Below are positions 24,829 through 33,862 of a DNA stretch of 46,438 nucleotides, piece by piece. Below the pieces are notes generated by a model. It worked only from the letters and a program-made list of their open reading frames with translations. It made no database searches and was not told the DNA's origin. Both the position numbers and the translations under genes were made by a program. The stretch comes from JAEUUM01 sp038326165 (GTDB lineage: Bacteria > Bacteroidota > Bacteroidia > Chitinophagales > Saprospiraceae): NCBI GenBank assembly GCA_038326165.1, contig JBBQJT010000027.1:1-46438 (forward strand), read 5' to 3'. Position 1 is the stretch's first letter. Each line of letters begins with the position of its first letter.

Positions 24829-26586
24829 ATGAGGTATTTGCTGTTAATAACTGTTTGTTTGACTTTAGGAGTAGCCAATGCTCAAGAAGTTAATCTTCCT
24901 AAGTCTTTTGCCAAAGGCGAAAAAGAAATGATGTCCAATTATTTAGAAAATCTGAGTCCTAGTGGGAATTCTGAACCACCGATAAACAAACCGCGATCTC
25001 TTGCAGAATGGGAGGAGATGCAAGGTGTTTTTATTTCATGGAAGTCTTATCAATCCATCTTAAAAGAGATTGTGCGTTTTGCTCAAGATGAAGCAAAAGT
25101 TTATATAACAGCAGCAGATACCAACAATGTTAAAAACTATTTAACTACCAACGGTATCGACAATTCTAAAAACATAAATTACATATCCTATAATTCAAAT
25201 AGTGTTTGGATGCGCGATTATGGCCCTAATTCCATTTATTTGGATGGAGTCGATTCACTCGCTTTGTTGGATTGGATATATAATCGCCCACGTCCTCTTG
25301 ATGATTCATTTTCATCAAAGGCAGCAAGTGTTACTGGCTTAGAGATGTACCAAACCATAGCGCCTCCTTATGACATGGTTCATACAGGTGGAAATTTTAT
25401 GTCAGACGGTATGGGCAAGGCATTCTCATCAGAGTTGGTTCTGGAAGAGAATGGACCAAACAACAATTATGGTTTCAGCAATCAGTCAGAAGACGATATT
25501 AAGAATATTTTGGAGAAATACATGGGTATAACGGAATACGTTCTTATGCAAGCACTCCCGTATGATGGTATCAATCATATTGACATGCACATGAAATTAT
25601 TAGATGAAACAACTTTACTTGTTGGCCAATATCCCACGGGTATCAGTGACGGTCCACAAATTGAAGCAAATATCCAATATGTTTTGTCCAATTATACTTC
25701 GAGCTTCGGAGTACCATACCGAGTTATAAGAATTCCTATGCCCCCAGATCAAAGTGGAAAATTTCCCAATGCTGGTGGCGATTACCGTACATTTGCAAAT
25801 GCACTGATCCTCAATAAGACGGTCATTTTACCAGTTTATGAGCAGAAGTTTGATACAACAGCTGTAAGGATTTGGAAAGAAGCAATGCCGGGATACAAGA
25901 TCCAAACCATTGATTGTGATCCAATGATCTCCGCAAGTGGTGCAATTCATTGTATTACCAAAGAATTGGGTGCAGCACAACCCTTGCTCATTCAGCATGC
26001 TAGATTGTCTGAAGTGGATATAAATGAATTCCCTGGTGGGTATGTAGTTAATGCAAGAATAAGCCATGCCAGTGGCATCCAAAGCGCAAATATGTATTAT
26101 CGATTGAAAGGAGATATTGATTGGAACTTGGTTGAAATGGAAAAAATTGCTTCATCTATCTATAACGAATGGGAAGCTTTGATCCCGAGTCAAGTTGCCG
26201 GAACTGAAATTGAATATTACATTTCAGCGATTGCAGTGAGTGGCAAGTTTCAAGTTCGACCAATTACTGCTCCTGAAGGTTTTTATTCCTTTAAAGTAGA
26301 AGGTACTACCAGCTCTACAGAGATTGCAGAATCCTTTACAGAGAAATTGTTTCCTAATCCGGCATCAGCCAATACCTGTATCCCAGTTGTGATCAAAGCT
26401 GGTACAAAGATCCAACTCAGTTTGCTAGATGTAATGGGTAGGAATGTTGTTCAAATATTTGATGGTGAACAAGGAGTGACAAAACAAAATTATTTTATCA
26501 ACGCCTCAAATCTGGAAGCAGGCGTATATTTCGTCCAACTACAAGCCAACGGGTATTCCACAACTCAATTATTGAATGTAAAGTAG
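24829..26586 (+). CDS. Secreted peptidylarginine deiminase (PPAD-like) with T9SS domain
   Basis: 585 aa from the ATG at 24829; the frame opening at 24814 uses TTG. Signal peptide (1-19), deiminase domain (about 55-385), a beta domain (about 390-480) and a T9SS sorting domain (about 500-585). All catalytic positions of the Porphyromonas gingivalis enzyme appear: D130 in WMRDYGP, H250 and D252 in NHIDMH, N324 in RTFANAL, and the nucleophile C375 in SGAIHCIT. The YNRPRP segment (R153, R155) corresponds to the arginines that give PPAD its preference for C-terminal arginine, so it is unlikely to be an agmatine deiminase. It converts peptidyl-arginine to citrulline and ammonia outside the cell. Seventeen bases after the TonB receptor, so probably co-transcribed. 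Confidence 0.93.
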   Translation: MRYLLLITVCLTLGVANAQEVNLPKSFAKGEKEMMSNYLENLSPSGNSEPPINKPRSLAEWEEMQGVFISWKSYQSILKEIVRFAQDEAKVYITAADTNNVKNYLTTNGIDNSKNINYISYNSNSVWMRDYGPNSIYLDGVDSLALLDWIYNRPRPLDDSFSSKAASVTGLEMYQTIAPPYDMVHTGGNFMSDGMGKAFSSELVLEENGPNNNYGFSNQSEDDIKNILEKYMGITEYVLMQALPYDGINHIDMHMKLLDETTLLVGQYPTGISDGPQIEANIQYVLSNYTSSFGVPYRVIRIPMPPDQSGKFPNAGGDYRTFANALILNKTVILPVYEQKFDTTAVRIWKEAMPGYKIQTIDCDPMISASGAIHCITKELGAAQPLLIQHARLSEVDINEFPGGYVVNARISHASGIQSANMYYRLKGDIDWNLVEMEKIASSIYNEWEALIPSQVAGTEIEYYISAIAVSGKFQVRPITAPEGFYSFKVEGTTSSTEIAESFTEKLFPNPASANTCIPVVIKAGTKIQLSLLDVMGRNVVQIFDGEQGVTKQNYFINASNLEAGVYFVQLQANGYSTTQLLNVK

Positions 26587-26721
26587 GTAACAAGCTCATT
26601 TGTCGATTAAATGCTAAAGTTAAACTACTTTTAACCTATCAAAGTGGAATGAAATCTTCGATTCATTTGTTAACAAAGAGAGGGCTTATACTCTTATTCG
26701 TAAAATAATAAATCAAATAAA

Positions 26722-27000
26722 ATGAGTGCAGGAAAGATTTTATTAGGTGTACTTGCAGGTATAGCTGCTGGTGCCACATTGGGTATTTTGTTTGCCCCAG
26801 CCAAAGGCAGCAAAACGCGTAAGAAAATTATTGAGAAAGGAGATGAATACGCCGATGGTTTAAATGAACATATCCACAATTTGGCCAATACCGTCAATGA
26901 CAAGATTGAACACTTGAAAGAGGATGCAATGAAAATGGCTGAGATGTGGAAGACTCAGGCAAAAGAAGCAAAAACCAATTCAAACAATGCTCCGGATTAG
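26722..27000 (+). CDS. YtxH-domain protein
   Basis: 92 aa. One N-terminal membrane segment rich in glycine and alanine (GVLAGIAAGATLGILFAPAKG) followed by KTRKKI and a helical amphipathic tail. YtxH proteins are small membrane-associated proteins linked to general stress in other bacteria; no enzyme activity is known. It heads a three-gene run common in Bacteroidota. Confidence 0.88.
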   Translation: MSAGKILLGVLAGIAAGATLGILFAPAKGSKTRKKIIEKGDEYADGLNEHIHNLANTVNDKIEHLKEDAMKMAEMWKTQAKEAKTNSNNAPD

Positions 27001-27083
27001 CTTTTATTGCGCTAAATGATCGGTTAGGGAATTGGGATGAATGTCTACAGTACCAGAATCTATAAAATCAAAATTAATTATAA

Positions 27084-27425
27084 ATGGAAGGGTCAACGGA
27101 TTCGTTAGAGAACTTGTACCAAAAGATAGAAGATTATATCAAGTTAACCATTGAATTGGGAAAGTTAAAGACTATTGATACCACGATATCAGTCATGACG
27201 GCCATGATATCAAAGTTGAGTGTCTTGGTTATGTTCTCATTGTTTTTATTGGTTCTCAGCATGGGTTTAGCTTTTTGGTTTGGCGAGTTACTCGGTAAAA
27301 TTTATTATGGATTTTTTGTAGTAGGACTTATATATTTATCAGTTGCGATTCTGTTTAATGCGCGCATGCATAAGTGGCTAAAGAAGCCCCTTAGCGAGTT
27401 TATAATCAATCAATCAATAGATTAG
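27084..27425 (+). CDS. Small membrane protein, holin-superfamily-like
   Basis: 113 aa. A helical N-terminus (ENLYQKIEDYIKLTIELGKLKTID) and two membrane segments (about 45-65 and 75-92). It resembles the phage-holin-superfamily-III-type chromosomal proteins (Act_Holin-X/DUF1469 class) that accompany YtxH proteins in Bacteroidota; there is no sign of a prophage. It is 3 bases from the next gene, so they are co-expressed. Confidence 0.75.
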   Translation: MEGSTDSLENLYQKIEDYIKLTIELGKLKTIDTTISVMTAMISKLSVLVMFSLFLLVLSMGLAFWFGELLGKIYYGFFVVGLIYLSVAILFNARMHKWLKKPLSEFIINQSID

Positions 27426-27428
27426 CTT

Positions 27429-27836
27429 ATGAGAAAAATAATAACTTCAGATGACCTCAAAATGGCTATTCAAGAACTTGAATGGGATCACAAACAAAAA
27501 TCAATTGAATTGAGGGATCAATTTCATGAAACTTATGAAAGCTTGAAGCCCATTAACGTTATAAAGTCTAGTTTGAAAGACCTGAAAATATCAAAGGAAA
27601 TAACAAAAGATGTTGTCAATACTTCCATTGGTGCAGCTACCGGATATTTATCAAGAGTATTATTAAGTGGAAGTACTGGCGGCCCAGTGAGGAAGATAGC
27701 TGGAGCTTTGGCTTATTCTCTCATTACTCAAGTTCTGTCCAACAACCCTGATCCATTGCTTAATGCAGGCAAGAACATCTATCACTCAATGGTTCATAAG
27801 CTTAAAACAAAGTTCAAAAGCCGAAAGAAAATTTAA
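27429..27836 (+). CDS. Hypothetical protein of the YtxH cluster
   Basis: 135 aa. A helical charged N-terminus (residues 1-60), a central GAATGYLSRVLLSGSTGGPVRKIAGALAYS segment with membrane or hairpin character, and a strongly basic tail ending FKSRKKI. I know no function. It is the third gene of the YtxH run, separated by only 3 bases, and is presumably a membrane-surface partner. Confidence 0.75.
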   Translation: MRKIITSDDLKMAIQELEWDHKQKSIELRDQFHETYESLKPINVIKSSLKDLKISKEITKDVVNTSIGAATGYLSRVLLSGSTGGPVRKIAGALAYSLITQVLSNNPDPLLNAGKNIYHSMVHKLKTKFKSRKKI

Positions 27837-28012
27837 TTTTTAGATCATTTGATCTGTGTCCATTTTTAAGGAAGCTGCGATTTACTTTTGTTCAAAAGCT
27901 TTGTATTGGGAATTTTTTACAGGCATGATCAGAGGTGTCATTTGGATACAAACCTCTTCACTGATAATGTCACTTCAATTCACTATTTAAATCGAATTGC
28001 CACCAATACGGA

Positions 28013-28039
28013 AGCAACTTTCACCAGAAAGCTGCTTTT
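28013..28039 (+). terminator. Possible weak terminator
   Basis: AGCAaCTTTC and GAAAGcTGCT pair over 10 bp with one mismatch around an ACCA loop, followed by TTT. It lies about 175 bases past the YtxH cluster, in the convergent gap before the haloperoxidase gene. Confidence 0.35.
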
Positions 28040-28059
28040 GTAAATTGCTTTGAGTAAAG

Positions 28060-29607
28060 TTAGTCAGCACCATCAGTAGCTGCTCTTGCTATTGCAAGGT
28101 CACCTATTTTATGACCAACAGCCAAGCCTACTTCGCAATCCATTCTAAAATGAATACCTCCATATATTCTCGATTCAGATGCTTCTATTGCTTTAGCATC
28201 TAATTGAGAAGCATTTGCTGGAAACAAGTGAGAGAGTATTCTTGAAGCGGCTCCGCTGAATGTTGAGTGCCCACTGGTATATGCAGGAAAATTTGGAACT
28301 CCTGTAAAAGTTTTTATTTCAGGATCTACCTGTGAAGGTCGTGGATAGAAATAGAATGATTTGGTATCCCAACATGAAATGCCAGCATCCATCATTGCCA
28401 TATTCAGTAATGCGTATGTTCTTGCTACTCTAACCTCACTCATTTTTGCATTATAGATTAAGTCAGTTGCAACATAGTTCCAATGTCCTGGAGGAGTATA
28501 GGTGCCAACACCGTCTGCCCAATAATGGCATATTGCTATCTGATCTCTGTCCTTTTTTGCAAGTACATCTTTTAATTCCTGAATTTGAGCTTTTACTTCA
28601 TCTGAATTTGCAGCAGGAGGAACAGCTGGCCTAATGGCAATCATACCAGCTTTATCCATTAACCATGTTTTGACATCACCATATTTGATCAACATGGAAG
28701 GTCTTGCCGGAGATTCTAAACTAATCCAAGGCAATAAGCCTTGGGCTTCGATAGCTTTGGGGATACTGTCATGAATAGTTGGATTTCCGTTGGCAAAGGC
28801 CATTCCATCTTTTGCACGTATTTTTATTTTCGCAACAACCAATTTTGCCAAAGCTTCACCAGCTGCTATGTCACTTCTTACATTTGCGCCAGCCCAAAGT
28901 CTTGTATTTTTTTGTTCATTGGCTAAATCAGTCAAATAAGGCACTTCGCCAGGGAAAAGCAAGGTCAACATTTCAAGTGCAACACTTGCCACAACTGCGT
29001 CTTCAGAAGGATAACTGCTCAATTCACTTTTGTACACAAGTGGATTGATAGATGAATCAAAGGCATAAGGAGCTTTTCGAGGAGTTGTAACTCGATGGTA
29101 ATTCGTAGCAACCAAAGCATCATACACAGCAACACTAAAGTATGCGTATGCCCGTGCAGCATATGGCGGGTTTGCAAAAGGAAAGTTGGGATATGCCAAA
29201 GGATTGTTCGACTGTGGCACCGGGTATTTGCCATCAATGCCTTCAACTGGAGGCAAATTGTACTTGGCAACCAATTGTCGCATGATTTGATTCCATCGGA
29301 TCACACCTCCAGCTGCCCAATATTTTATGGCTTCTTTTTGCTTATCGGTTACTGAAGCATTCATTGATTTTGCCTCAGCCAATTCTGCCAAGTATTCGGG
29401 ACTTGTAGGATCGAGAGGAGCATCAATTACGATATCTTCTGGCTTGGATAGCACCGCCATTTTCCAGTTTCCAGCATTTAAATCTTCTTTGGCAGGAACA
29501 ACCGCTTCATAATAAGTCTGATTGATTTCAATATCTTTTTTGCACGAATAAAATCCTAAAGTGCATCCAATTGTTAAAACAAATATGAGTTGATTTATAT
29601 TTTTCAT
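28060..29607 (-). CDS. Vanadium-dependent haloperoxidase-like / PAP2 lipoprotein
   Basis: 515 aa lipoprotein (Cys22). The C-terminal half has the three PAP2/vanadium haloperoxidase motifs: K416 to R423-P424 (KSFYFYPRP), SGH at 445-447 (YTSGHSTFSG), and S479-R480 to H486 and D490 (SRIYGGIHFRMD). These bind vanadate or phosphate. The family oxidises halides with peroxide, or in other members removes phosphate; sequence alone does not decide. The N-terminal 300 residues are helical as in bacterial haloperoxidase-like proteins. It follows the outer-membrane barrel gene by 20 bases and is probably co-transcribed with it. Confidence 0.88.
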   Translation of the reverse strand: MKNINQLIFVLTIGCTLGFYSCKKDIEINQTYYEAVVPAKEDLNAGNWKMAVLSKPEDIVIDAPLDPTSPEYLAELAEAKSMNASVTDKQKEAIKYWAAGGVIRWNQIMRQLVAKYNLPPVEGIDGKYPVPQSNNPLAYPNFPFANPPYAARAYAYFSVAVYDALVATNYHRVTTPRKAPYAFDSSINPLVYKSELSSYPSEDAVVASVALEMLTLLFPGEVPYLTDLANEQKNTRLWAGANVRSDIAAGEALAKLVVAKIKIRAKDGMAFANGNPTIHDSIPKAIEAQGLLPWISLESPARPSMLIKYGDVKTWLMDKAGMIAIRPAVPPAANSDEVKAQIQELKDVLAKKDRDQIAICHYWADGVGTYTPPGHWNYVATDLIYNAKMSEVRVARTYALLNMAMMDAGISCWDTKSFYFYPRPSQVDPEIKTFTGVPNFPAYTSGHSTFSGAASRILSHLFPANASQLDAKAIEASESRIYGGIHFRMDCEVGLAVGHKIGDLAIARAATDGAD

Positions 29608-29627
29608 GAGTTTGGATTTTAAATTGA

Positions 29628-30542
29628 TTAAAGTTGGAAAGCCTTGAAAAGACCTGCATTTATGATATTTGATTGACCCGCGTTTCTGCCTTTTAGTACA
29701 TATGAGACGCCACCGACAAACTGTAGGTCTGCGAGAGCCTTGATTCTCACCTTACCTTGAAATCCTATTAGGGTCATGTCAATATTATTTGAGGGAAAAG
29801 GCATGTCATTTCTGCGAATGTCATGTCCACTCAAAGAAGCGATTTTGTCAAACGTAGCTTCAAGACTCCAGCGGTAACTATATCTGCCCATCCTGGCACT
29901 AAATGAAGCAGCATTGGGCATCTCTACTTGATTTGAGTTGATTTGCTGAGTGGTATAATAGCTCGTTCTATCGATAGTAATATTGCTTCTTTGCATGTAG
30001 GCGCCTGAAAGAGTGACTAAAATATTGGATGGTCCTTCAAGTTGGACTAAGCCCCTTCCGGTCAACACTTTGGACTGAAGACCTATTGATAATGGCAGAA
30101 AATCAGCTACATAGTTAGAAACTGGAGTGCTGTAAGAACCAATAAGATGGTAACTTAACGTAACAAATCCAATTTTGGACTGAGCAAAATTGTATTTGGC
30201 TCCAAGTGTCAAATCCTGAACACCACGCATTCCTGACATTGTCCCTGCTGTTGCTTTTGTCCAGACATAGGGAAGTCCAACGATAATATTCAACTTGTTG
30301 GTGATTCCATAATTTGCCATAAAAGCAAGGGATTGATTGGTTACAGACCCAATATTCTTGTTCTCTCTTTTTAGTGTTCCTTCCCAATATTCATCCCAAC
30401 TGTCATGGTTGTATTGAAAACCGGCACATATTGCTCTTTTGGGCATATAGATCCCATCAACTAGGCTTTGTCCGTAGGAATTTGAAAGGAATGCCATAAG
30501 TATCAACAATATGCTGAGCTTCAAGGGTTTCAAATTGTTCAT
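29628..30542 (-). CDS. Outer-membrane beta-barrel protein, unknown substrate
   Basis: 304 aa. Signal peptide (MNNLKPLKLSILLILMAFLSNSYGQ, about 25 residues) and many alternating amphipathic strands (for example LAFMANYGITNKLNIIVGLPYVW and LTLGAKYNFAQSKIGFVTLSY) to an aromatic-containing C-terminus. It resembles the transporter-like barrels of the phenol-degradation MetA group, a broad fold class without firm functions. It is first in an operon with the haloperoxidase-like lipoprotein, so a porin or export role for that enzyme's substrates is possible. Confidence 0.8.
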   Translation of the reverse strand: MNNLKPLKLSILLILMAFLSNSYGQSLVDGIYMPKRAICAGFQYNHDSWDEYWEGTLKRENKNIGSVTNQSLAFMANYGITNKLNIIVGLPYVWTKATAGTMSGMRGVQDLTLGAKYNFAQSKIGFVTLSYHLIGSYSTPVSNYVADFLPLSIGLQSKVLTGRGLVQLEGPSNILVTLSGAYMQRSNITIDRTSYYTTQQINSNQVEMPNAASFSARMGRYSYRWSLEATFDKIASLSGHDIRRNDMPFPSNNIDMTLIGFQGKVRIKALADLQFVGGVSYVLKGRNAGQSNIINAGLFKAFQL

Positions 30543-30891
30543 TGGATCTTGTTTTAGTTTTGTTCTCTAGAATTCTTTACAAAACTCCAAGCTTTATGGA
30601 ATTAGAGTATGTGTTAAATTCTGGGACAAAACTGCGGGAATAGTTCTTTAGAGATTTTACATTATTGACTAAACTTGATTTATAGTTGATAAAAATGATA
30701 TTAATCGAGATTAAATGCTTTACTCTATCTTTGCTGGTAGTAGAATGATACCTGGCAATTATCATTCTATTGATAATGTTGCTGGCTTTTGTTGGCAGAA
30801 TTATAAAGAGTTTGAAAAAGTGTGGATTGCTAGATTTGGATGTTTAGACCCTATTGCTGATCGAGATAGAATACTAATTTCAAAAGAAATA
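30543..30891. other. Intergenic region without a convincing gene
   Basis: This separates the barrel gene promoter side from the end of the cytochrome gene. A 62-codon frame from an ATG at 30715 is open but has no family resemblance, and it would overlap the convergent cytochrome c gene by 12 bases. A GATA/TATC-rich palindromic stretch occurs near 30743-30777 (AGAATGATA ... TATCATTCT). Confidence 0.45.
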
Positions 30892-31308
30892 TTACTTGGC
30901 TAGATTGGGCAAATTCCTGCAATTCTCGTATTGCCTGATCACTTCACTGTATTGGATGATACCATAATTATTGCCCCAACTGTTGTTGATATAATTGATA
31001 ATATTGGTAATATCGCCCTCTTTGAGTTTCAAATTGGCAGGCATGGCTTGTTTGTATAATTTGCCGTTTACAATCATGCTATCGTTTATACCATGCCGAA
31101 TTAGGCAGACTAGACTTTTTTGATTGTTTTTTAAGTAATCCGAATTGGCTAAAGGTGGTATGATATTTTTCAAACCAGTTCCGTCTTCCATGTGGCAATT
31201 TTGACAAAAATTCTCATACAGAATCTTCCCTTGATGGTAGGTGTCTGTTTTGCAACTGAATATACTCAGAAGCAGAAGAAAAAAACTAATTTTCAAGTAA
31301 TAATGCAT
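30892..31308 (-). CDS. Mono-heme c-type cytochrome lipoprotein
   Basis: 138 aa from the ATG at 31308 (the codon before it is TTG). Lipoprotein signal (Cys19, IFSCKTDTY), one heme motif CQNCH, and the distal methionine region (YKQAMPANLKLKEGDITNIINYINNSWG) of class I cytochrome c. It overlaps the SCO gene by 23 bases. A membrane-anchored electron carrier, probably feeding a terminal oxidase or peroxidase. Confidence 0.9.
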   Translation of the reverse strand: MHYYLKISFFLLLLSIFSCKTDTYHQGKILYENFCQNCHMEDGTGLKNIIPPLANSDYLKNNQKSLVCLIRHGINDSMIVNGKLYKQAMPANLKLKEGDITNIINYINNSWGNNYGIIQYSEVIRQYENCRNLPNLAK

Positions 31309-31900
31309 CAATATCTTTCATGAAATTATCAACAGAAACTGGGTCAGTCCCGTCACAAAACGCTCTTATTCTAAATTGTTTGTCAGTCAGTATCAACTTG
31401 CCGCTGTGATCAAAACCTCCAGGGCTCTCAGAATCTTCTTTGGCAATAGAAAAATATTGATTGGCAATGCCTAAGATGTCTTCCTTTTTGCCTGTGACCA
31501 AACGCCATTTTGGGGTTTTAATTTCCAATTTGTCTGCATATTCTTTTAACCTGCCAACGGTGTCGTTCCTTACATCAATAGAGTGGGCGAGCAGTAAAAC
31601 ACGATCATCAGATTTGTATTTGTCATAAAGCCTCATCATTTGCTTTGTTACCTTTGGACATATTGTAGGACAGTGTGTAAAAAAGAAATCAGCAATGTAT
31701 ATTTTCCCTTTAAAGTCTGCTTTGGTTACCTTGTTTGAATCTTGGTCAATAAACTCAAAATCTGGAATTGTGTGATAGACAGAATCACCATTCACAAAAT
31801 CCCTTTCCCCCAAGATTGGCAAAACTCTTGGACCACTTTGACAAGCCATTTGACCAAGAACAAAAAGGCAGACCAGCAAATAAAAACTATTTCGTAGCAT
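31286..31900 (-). CDS. SCO1/SenC-family copper chaperone lipoprotein
   Basis: 204 aa lipoprotein (Cys20, QMACQSG). A thioredoxin-like fold with the copper ligands C77 and C81 (THCPTICPKVTKQM) and H165 (GGFDHSGKLIL), all intact. SCO proteins deliver copper or reduce cysteines for the CuA centre of cytochrome oxidase. It overlaps the preceding lipoprotein gene by 14 bases and the downstream cytochrome, making a tight three-gene operon. Confidence 0.94.
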   Translation of the reverse strand: MLRNSFYLLVCLFVLGQMACQSGPRVLPILGERDFVNGDSVYHTIPDFEFIDQDSNKVTKADFKGKIYIADFFFTHCPTICPKVTKQMMRLYDKYKSDDRVLLLAHSIDVRNDTVGRLKEYADKLEIKTPKWRLVTGKKEDILGIANQYFSIAKEDSESPGGFDHSGKLILTDKQFRIRAFCDGTDPVSVDNFMKDIDALLLEN

Positions 31901-32309
31901 CGAGAATTGATTTTGACTCTTTCATGGCGCGTTGAGTTTCTTCCAACATTTTTTGTAGTTTATTCTTTTCGCCAGTCAAGTAATTAATTTTATCAGTGGC
32001 ATTCATGTTGGTTGGATCTTTATAGTCTCTCATCCAATCCATCATTTGATCATAAAGTTTATCAGAGTTAATCTTTGTTTGTAATATATACTCGGCATTC
32101 ATTCCTGCGGGCAATGAATCATTTTTGGAATCTAGATTTTTCAATTCTAGGCTCATTTGAGCCAAGCTCTCTGACATTGGCATGATACTATCATGCAATT
32201 CAAAGACTTCTTTTAACAATTCACCAGATTTATCATTTTCAACTTGCTTGCATTGTGAACTGGTAAAAAGCAAAGTGAATATTAAGCCAAAATAGATCGA
32301 TAATTTCAT
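31887..32309 (-). CDS. Small helical lipoprotein of the SCO operon
   Basis: 140 aa from the ATG at 32309; the longer frame from 32366 lacks a signal peptide at its start. Lipoprotein signal with Cys19 (FTSSQCKQVEN), then long charged helices with coiled-coil character (HDSIMPMSESLAQMSLELKNLDS; KNKLQKMLEETQRAMKESKSI). Similar small lipoproteins accompany SCO and cytochrome genes in Bacteroidota. Its role is unknown; it may be a periplasmic scaffold. Confidence 0.78.
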   Translation of the reverse strand: MKLSIYFGLIFTLLFTSSQCKQVENDKSGELLKEVFELHDSIMPMSESLAQMSLELKNLDSKNDSLPAGMNAEYILQTKINSDKLYDQMMDWMRDYKDPTNMNATDKINYLTGEKNKLQKMLEETQRAMKESKSILDATK

Positions 32310-32394
32310 GAAATAGTTTTTTGTGTTTCTGTTAGGAAGTACAAATCTCTTAAACATTGGGATCAATTTTATGTTTAACTTTCAAAAATAAAGA

Positions 32395-33819
32395 TTGAAT
32401 ACTGGAATAGTTTGGTTTAGACAAGATTTAAGGTTGCATGACAACGAGGCATTGACTGAAGCTATTAATCATGCAGACGAAATCTATTGTGTATATGTTT
32501 TTGACGATCGGTTCTTTGGCAAAATTACCAAGAATGGTTTTCGTAAAATGGGTCCTCACAGAACGCAGTTCTATATTGAATCCGTTAAAGATTTGTCAGA
32601 ACAGCTCAAAAAGAAAGGTATTTCCCTAATCATCAGAAGAGGTAAGGCTGAAAAAGAGGTGCTCCAATTAGCCACTGAACTCAAATCATCCTTCGTTTAT
32701 TGTAATCGGGAGCGGACTCAGGAAGAAATTACGATTCAAGATAAATTAGAAAAAAACCTCTGGTCTTTGGGCCAAGAAATTAAGTTTGTCAGAGGTAAAA
32801 TGCTTTATCACACCCTAGATTTACCTTTCCCAGTTGCTCAAACTCCAGATGTATTTACTGCATTTAGAAAAGAGGTTGAAAAGTTCGTTCCAATCAGAAA
32901 ACCTCTTGACGTTCCAATTGATTTTAAGCCAGGTAATCAGGTGGTTGAGTCAATGGAGATTCCAAAATTAGAAGACTTTGGGTACTCAAAAAAATTGCTC
33001 GAATCAAATAGATTTTTTAAAGGTGGTGAAATTTCAGGATTAAACAGATTGAAATATTATTTGTGGGATTCAAATCTCATCAACCAATACAAGGAAACCA
33101 GAAATGATTTGTTGGGTGATGATTTCAGCTCGAAATTCAGTCCTTGGTTGGCGGCAGGATGTCTTTCTCCCAAGACCATTTATCACGAGATTAAAAAGTA
33201 TGAAGCTGAGAATGGCGACAATGAGTCTACGTATTGGTTATTTTTTGAGCTATTATGGCGAGATTATTTTCGATTGATTTCCAAAAAATATGGAAATAAA
33301 ATATTTCAATACGGTGGTATTCAGGGAGGAAATAACATTCCATCACCAAATACAATTGACCGTAGCAAACTGGATGCTTGGATCAATGGACAAACGGGTG
33401 TTCCTTTTATTGATGCCAACATGCGAGAACTTGCCCAAACGGGATATATGTCAAATAGAGGTAGACAGAATGTAGCGAGTTTTTTAATCAATGACTTGAA
33501 GCTCAATTGGCAGCTTGGTGCGGAATATTTTGAAGAACAGCTCATTGATTATGATGTTTGCAGCAATTGGGGGAATTGGAACTATTTGGCAGGTGTGGGA
33601 ACAGATCCTCGAGAGAACAGATATTTCAACATACTGACTCAAGCAAAACGATACGATCCCTCGGGTGATTATGTCAGGCATTGGGTCAATGAATTAGCCA
33701 ATCTTAAAGGTGAAAATATATTTATGCCTCATAATTTGAAGGCGAAAGAATTGTCAAGTGCAAAAGTTGAATTGGGTACCAATTATCCTTTTCCCATAGT
33801 TAAAACAGCCAAATGGTAG
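32395..33819 (+). CDS. Cryptochrome/photolyase, DASH type
   Basis: 474 aa. The N-terminal antenna domain opens NTGIVWFRQDLRLHDNEAL. The C-terminal FAD domain has SPWLAAGCLSPKTIYHEI, ELLWRDYFRLIS, GQTGVPFIDANMRELAQTGYMSNRGRQNVASFL, and the DASH signature CSNWGNWNYLAGVGTDPRENRYFN. DASH proteins bind FAD and a folate and repair single-stranded cyclobutane dimers in light. The only start is a TTG at 32395: an in-frame TAA lies at 32389-32391 and the next ATG is far inside the domain. A near-consensus -7 (TAACTTTC, 32376-32383) sits close upstream, so the mRNA may be nearly leaderless. Confidence 0.95.
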   Translation: MNTGIVWFRQDLRLHDNEALTEAINHADEIYCVYVFDDRFFGKITKNGFRKMGPHRTQFYIESVKDLSEQLKKKGISLIIRRGKAEKEVLQLATELKSSFVYCNRERTQEEITIQDKLEKNLWSLGQEIKFVRGKMLYHTLDLPFPVAQTPDVFTAFRKEVEKFVPIRKPLDVPIDFKPGNQVVESMEIPKLEDFGYSKKLLESNRFFKGGEISGLNRLKYYLWDSNLINQYKETRNDLLGDDFSSKFSPWLAAGCLSPKTIYHEIKKYEAENGDNESTYWLFFELLWRDYFRLISKKYGNKIFQYGGIQGGNNIPSPNTIDRSKLDAWINGQTGVPFIDANMRELAQTGYMSNRGRQNVASFLINDLKLNWQLGAEYFEEQLIDYDVCSNWGNWNYLAGVGTDPRENRYFNILTQAKRYDPSGDYVRHWVNELANLKGENIFMPHNLKAKELSSAKVELGTNYPFPIVKTAKW

Positions 33820-33862
33820 TGTTTTTTATAACATTAAAGTAAGTTTACCGTTTCTTTGTAGT

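Noticed and set aside
27084..27425. Phage holin, and hence a prophage
   Set aside because: The protein only resembles a holin superfamily in topology; no other phage genes are present and YtxH neighbours are typical of chromosomal loci.
28446..29512. Several plus-strand frames over the haloperoxidase gene
   Set aside because: They are shadows of the 515-codon minus-strand gene, which has a lipoprotein signal and all three active-site motifs.
30715..30903. 62-codon plus-strand frame from an ATG
   Set aside because: No family resemblance, no promoter, and it overlaps the end of the convergent cytochrome gene. Probably chance.
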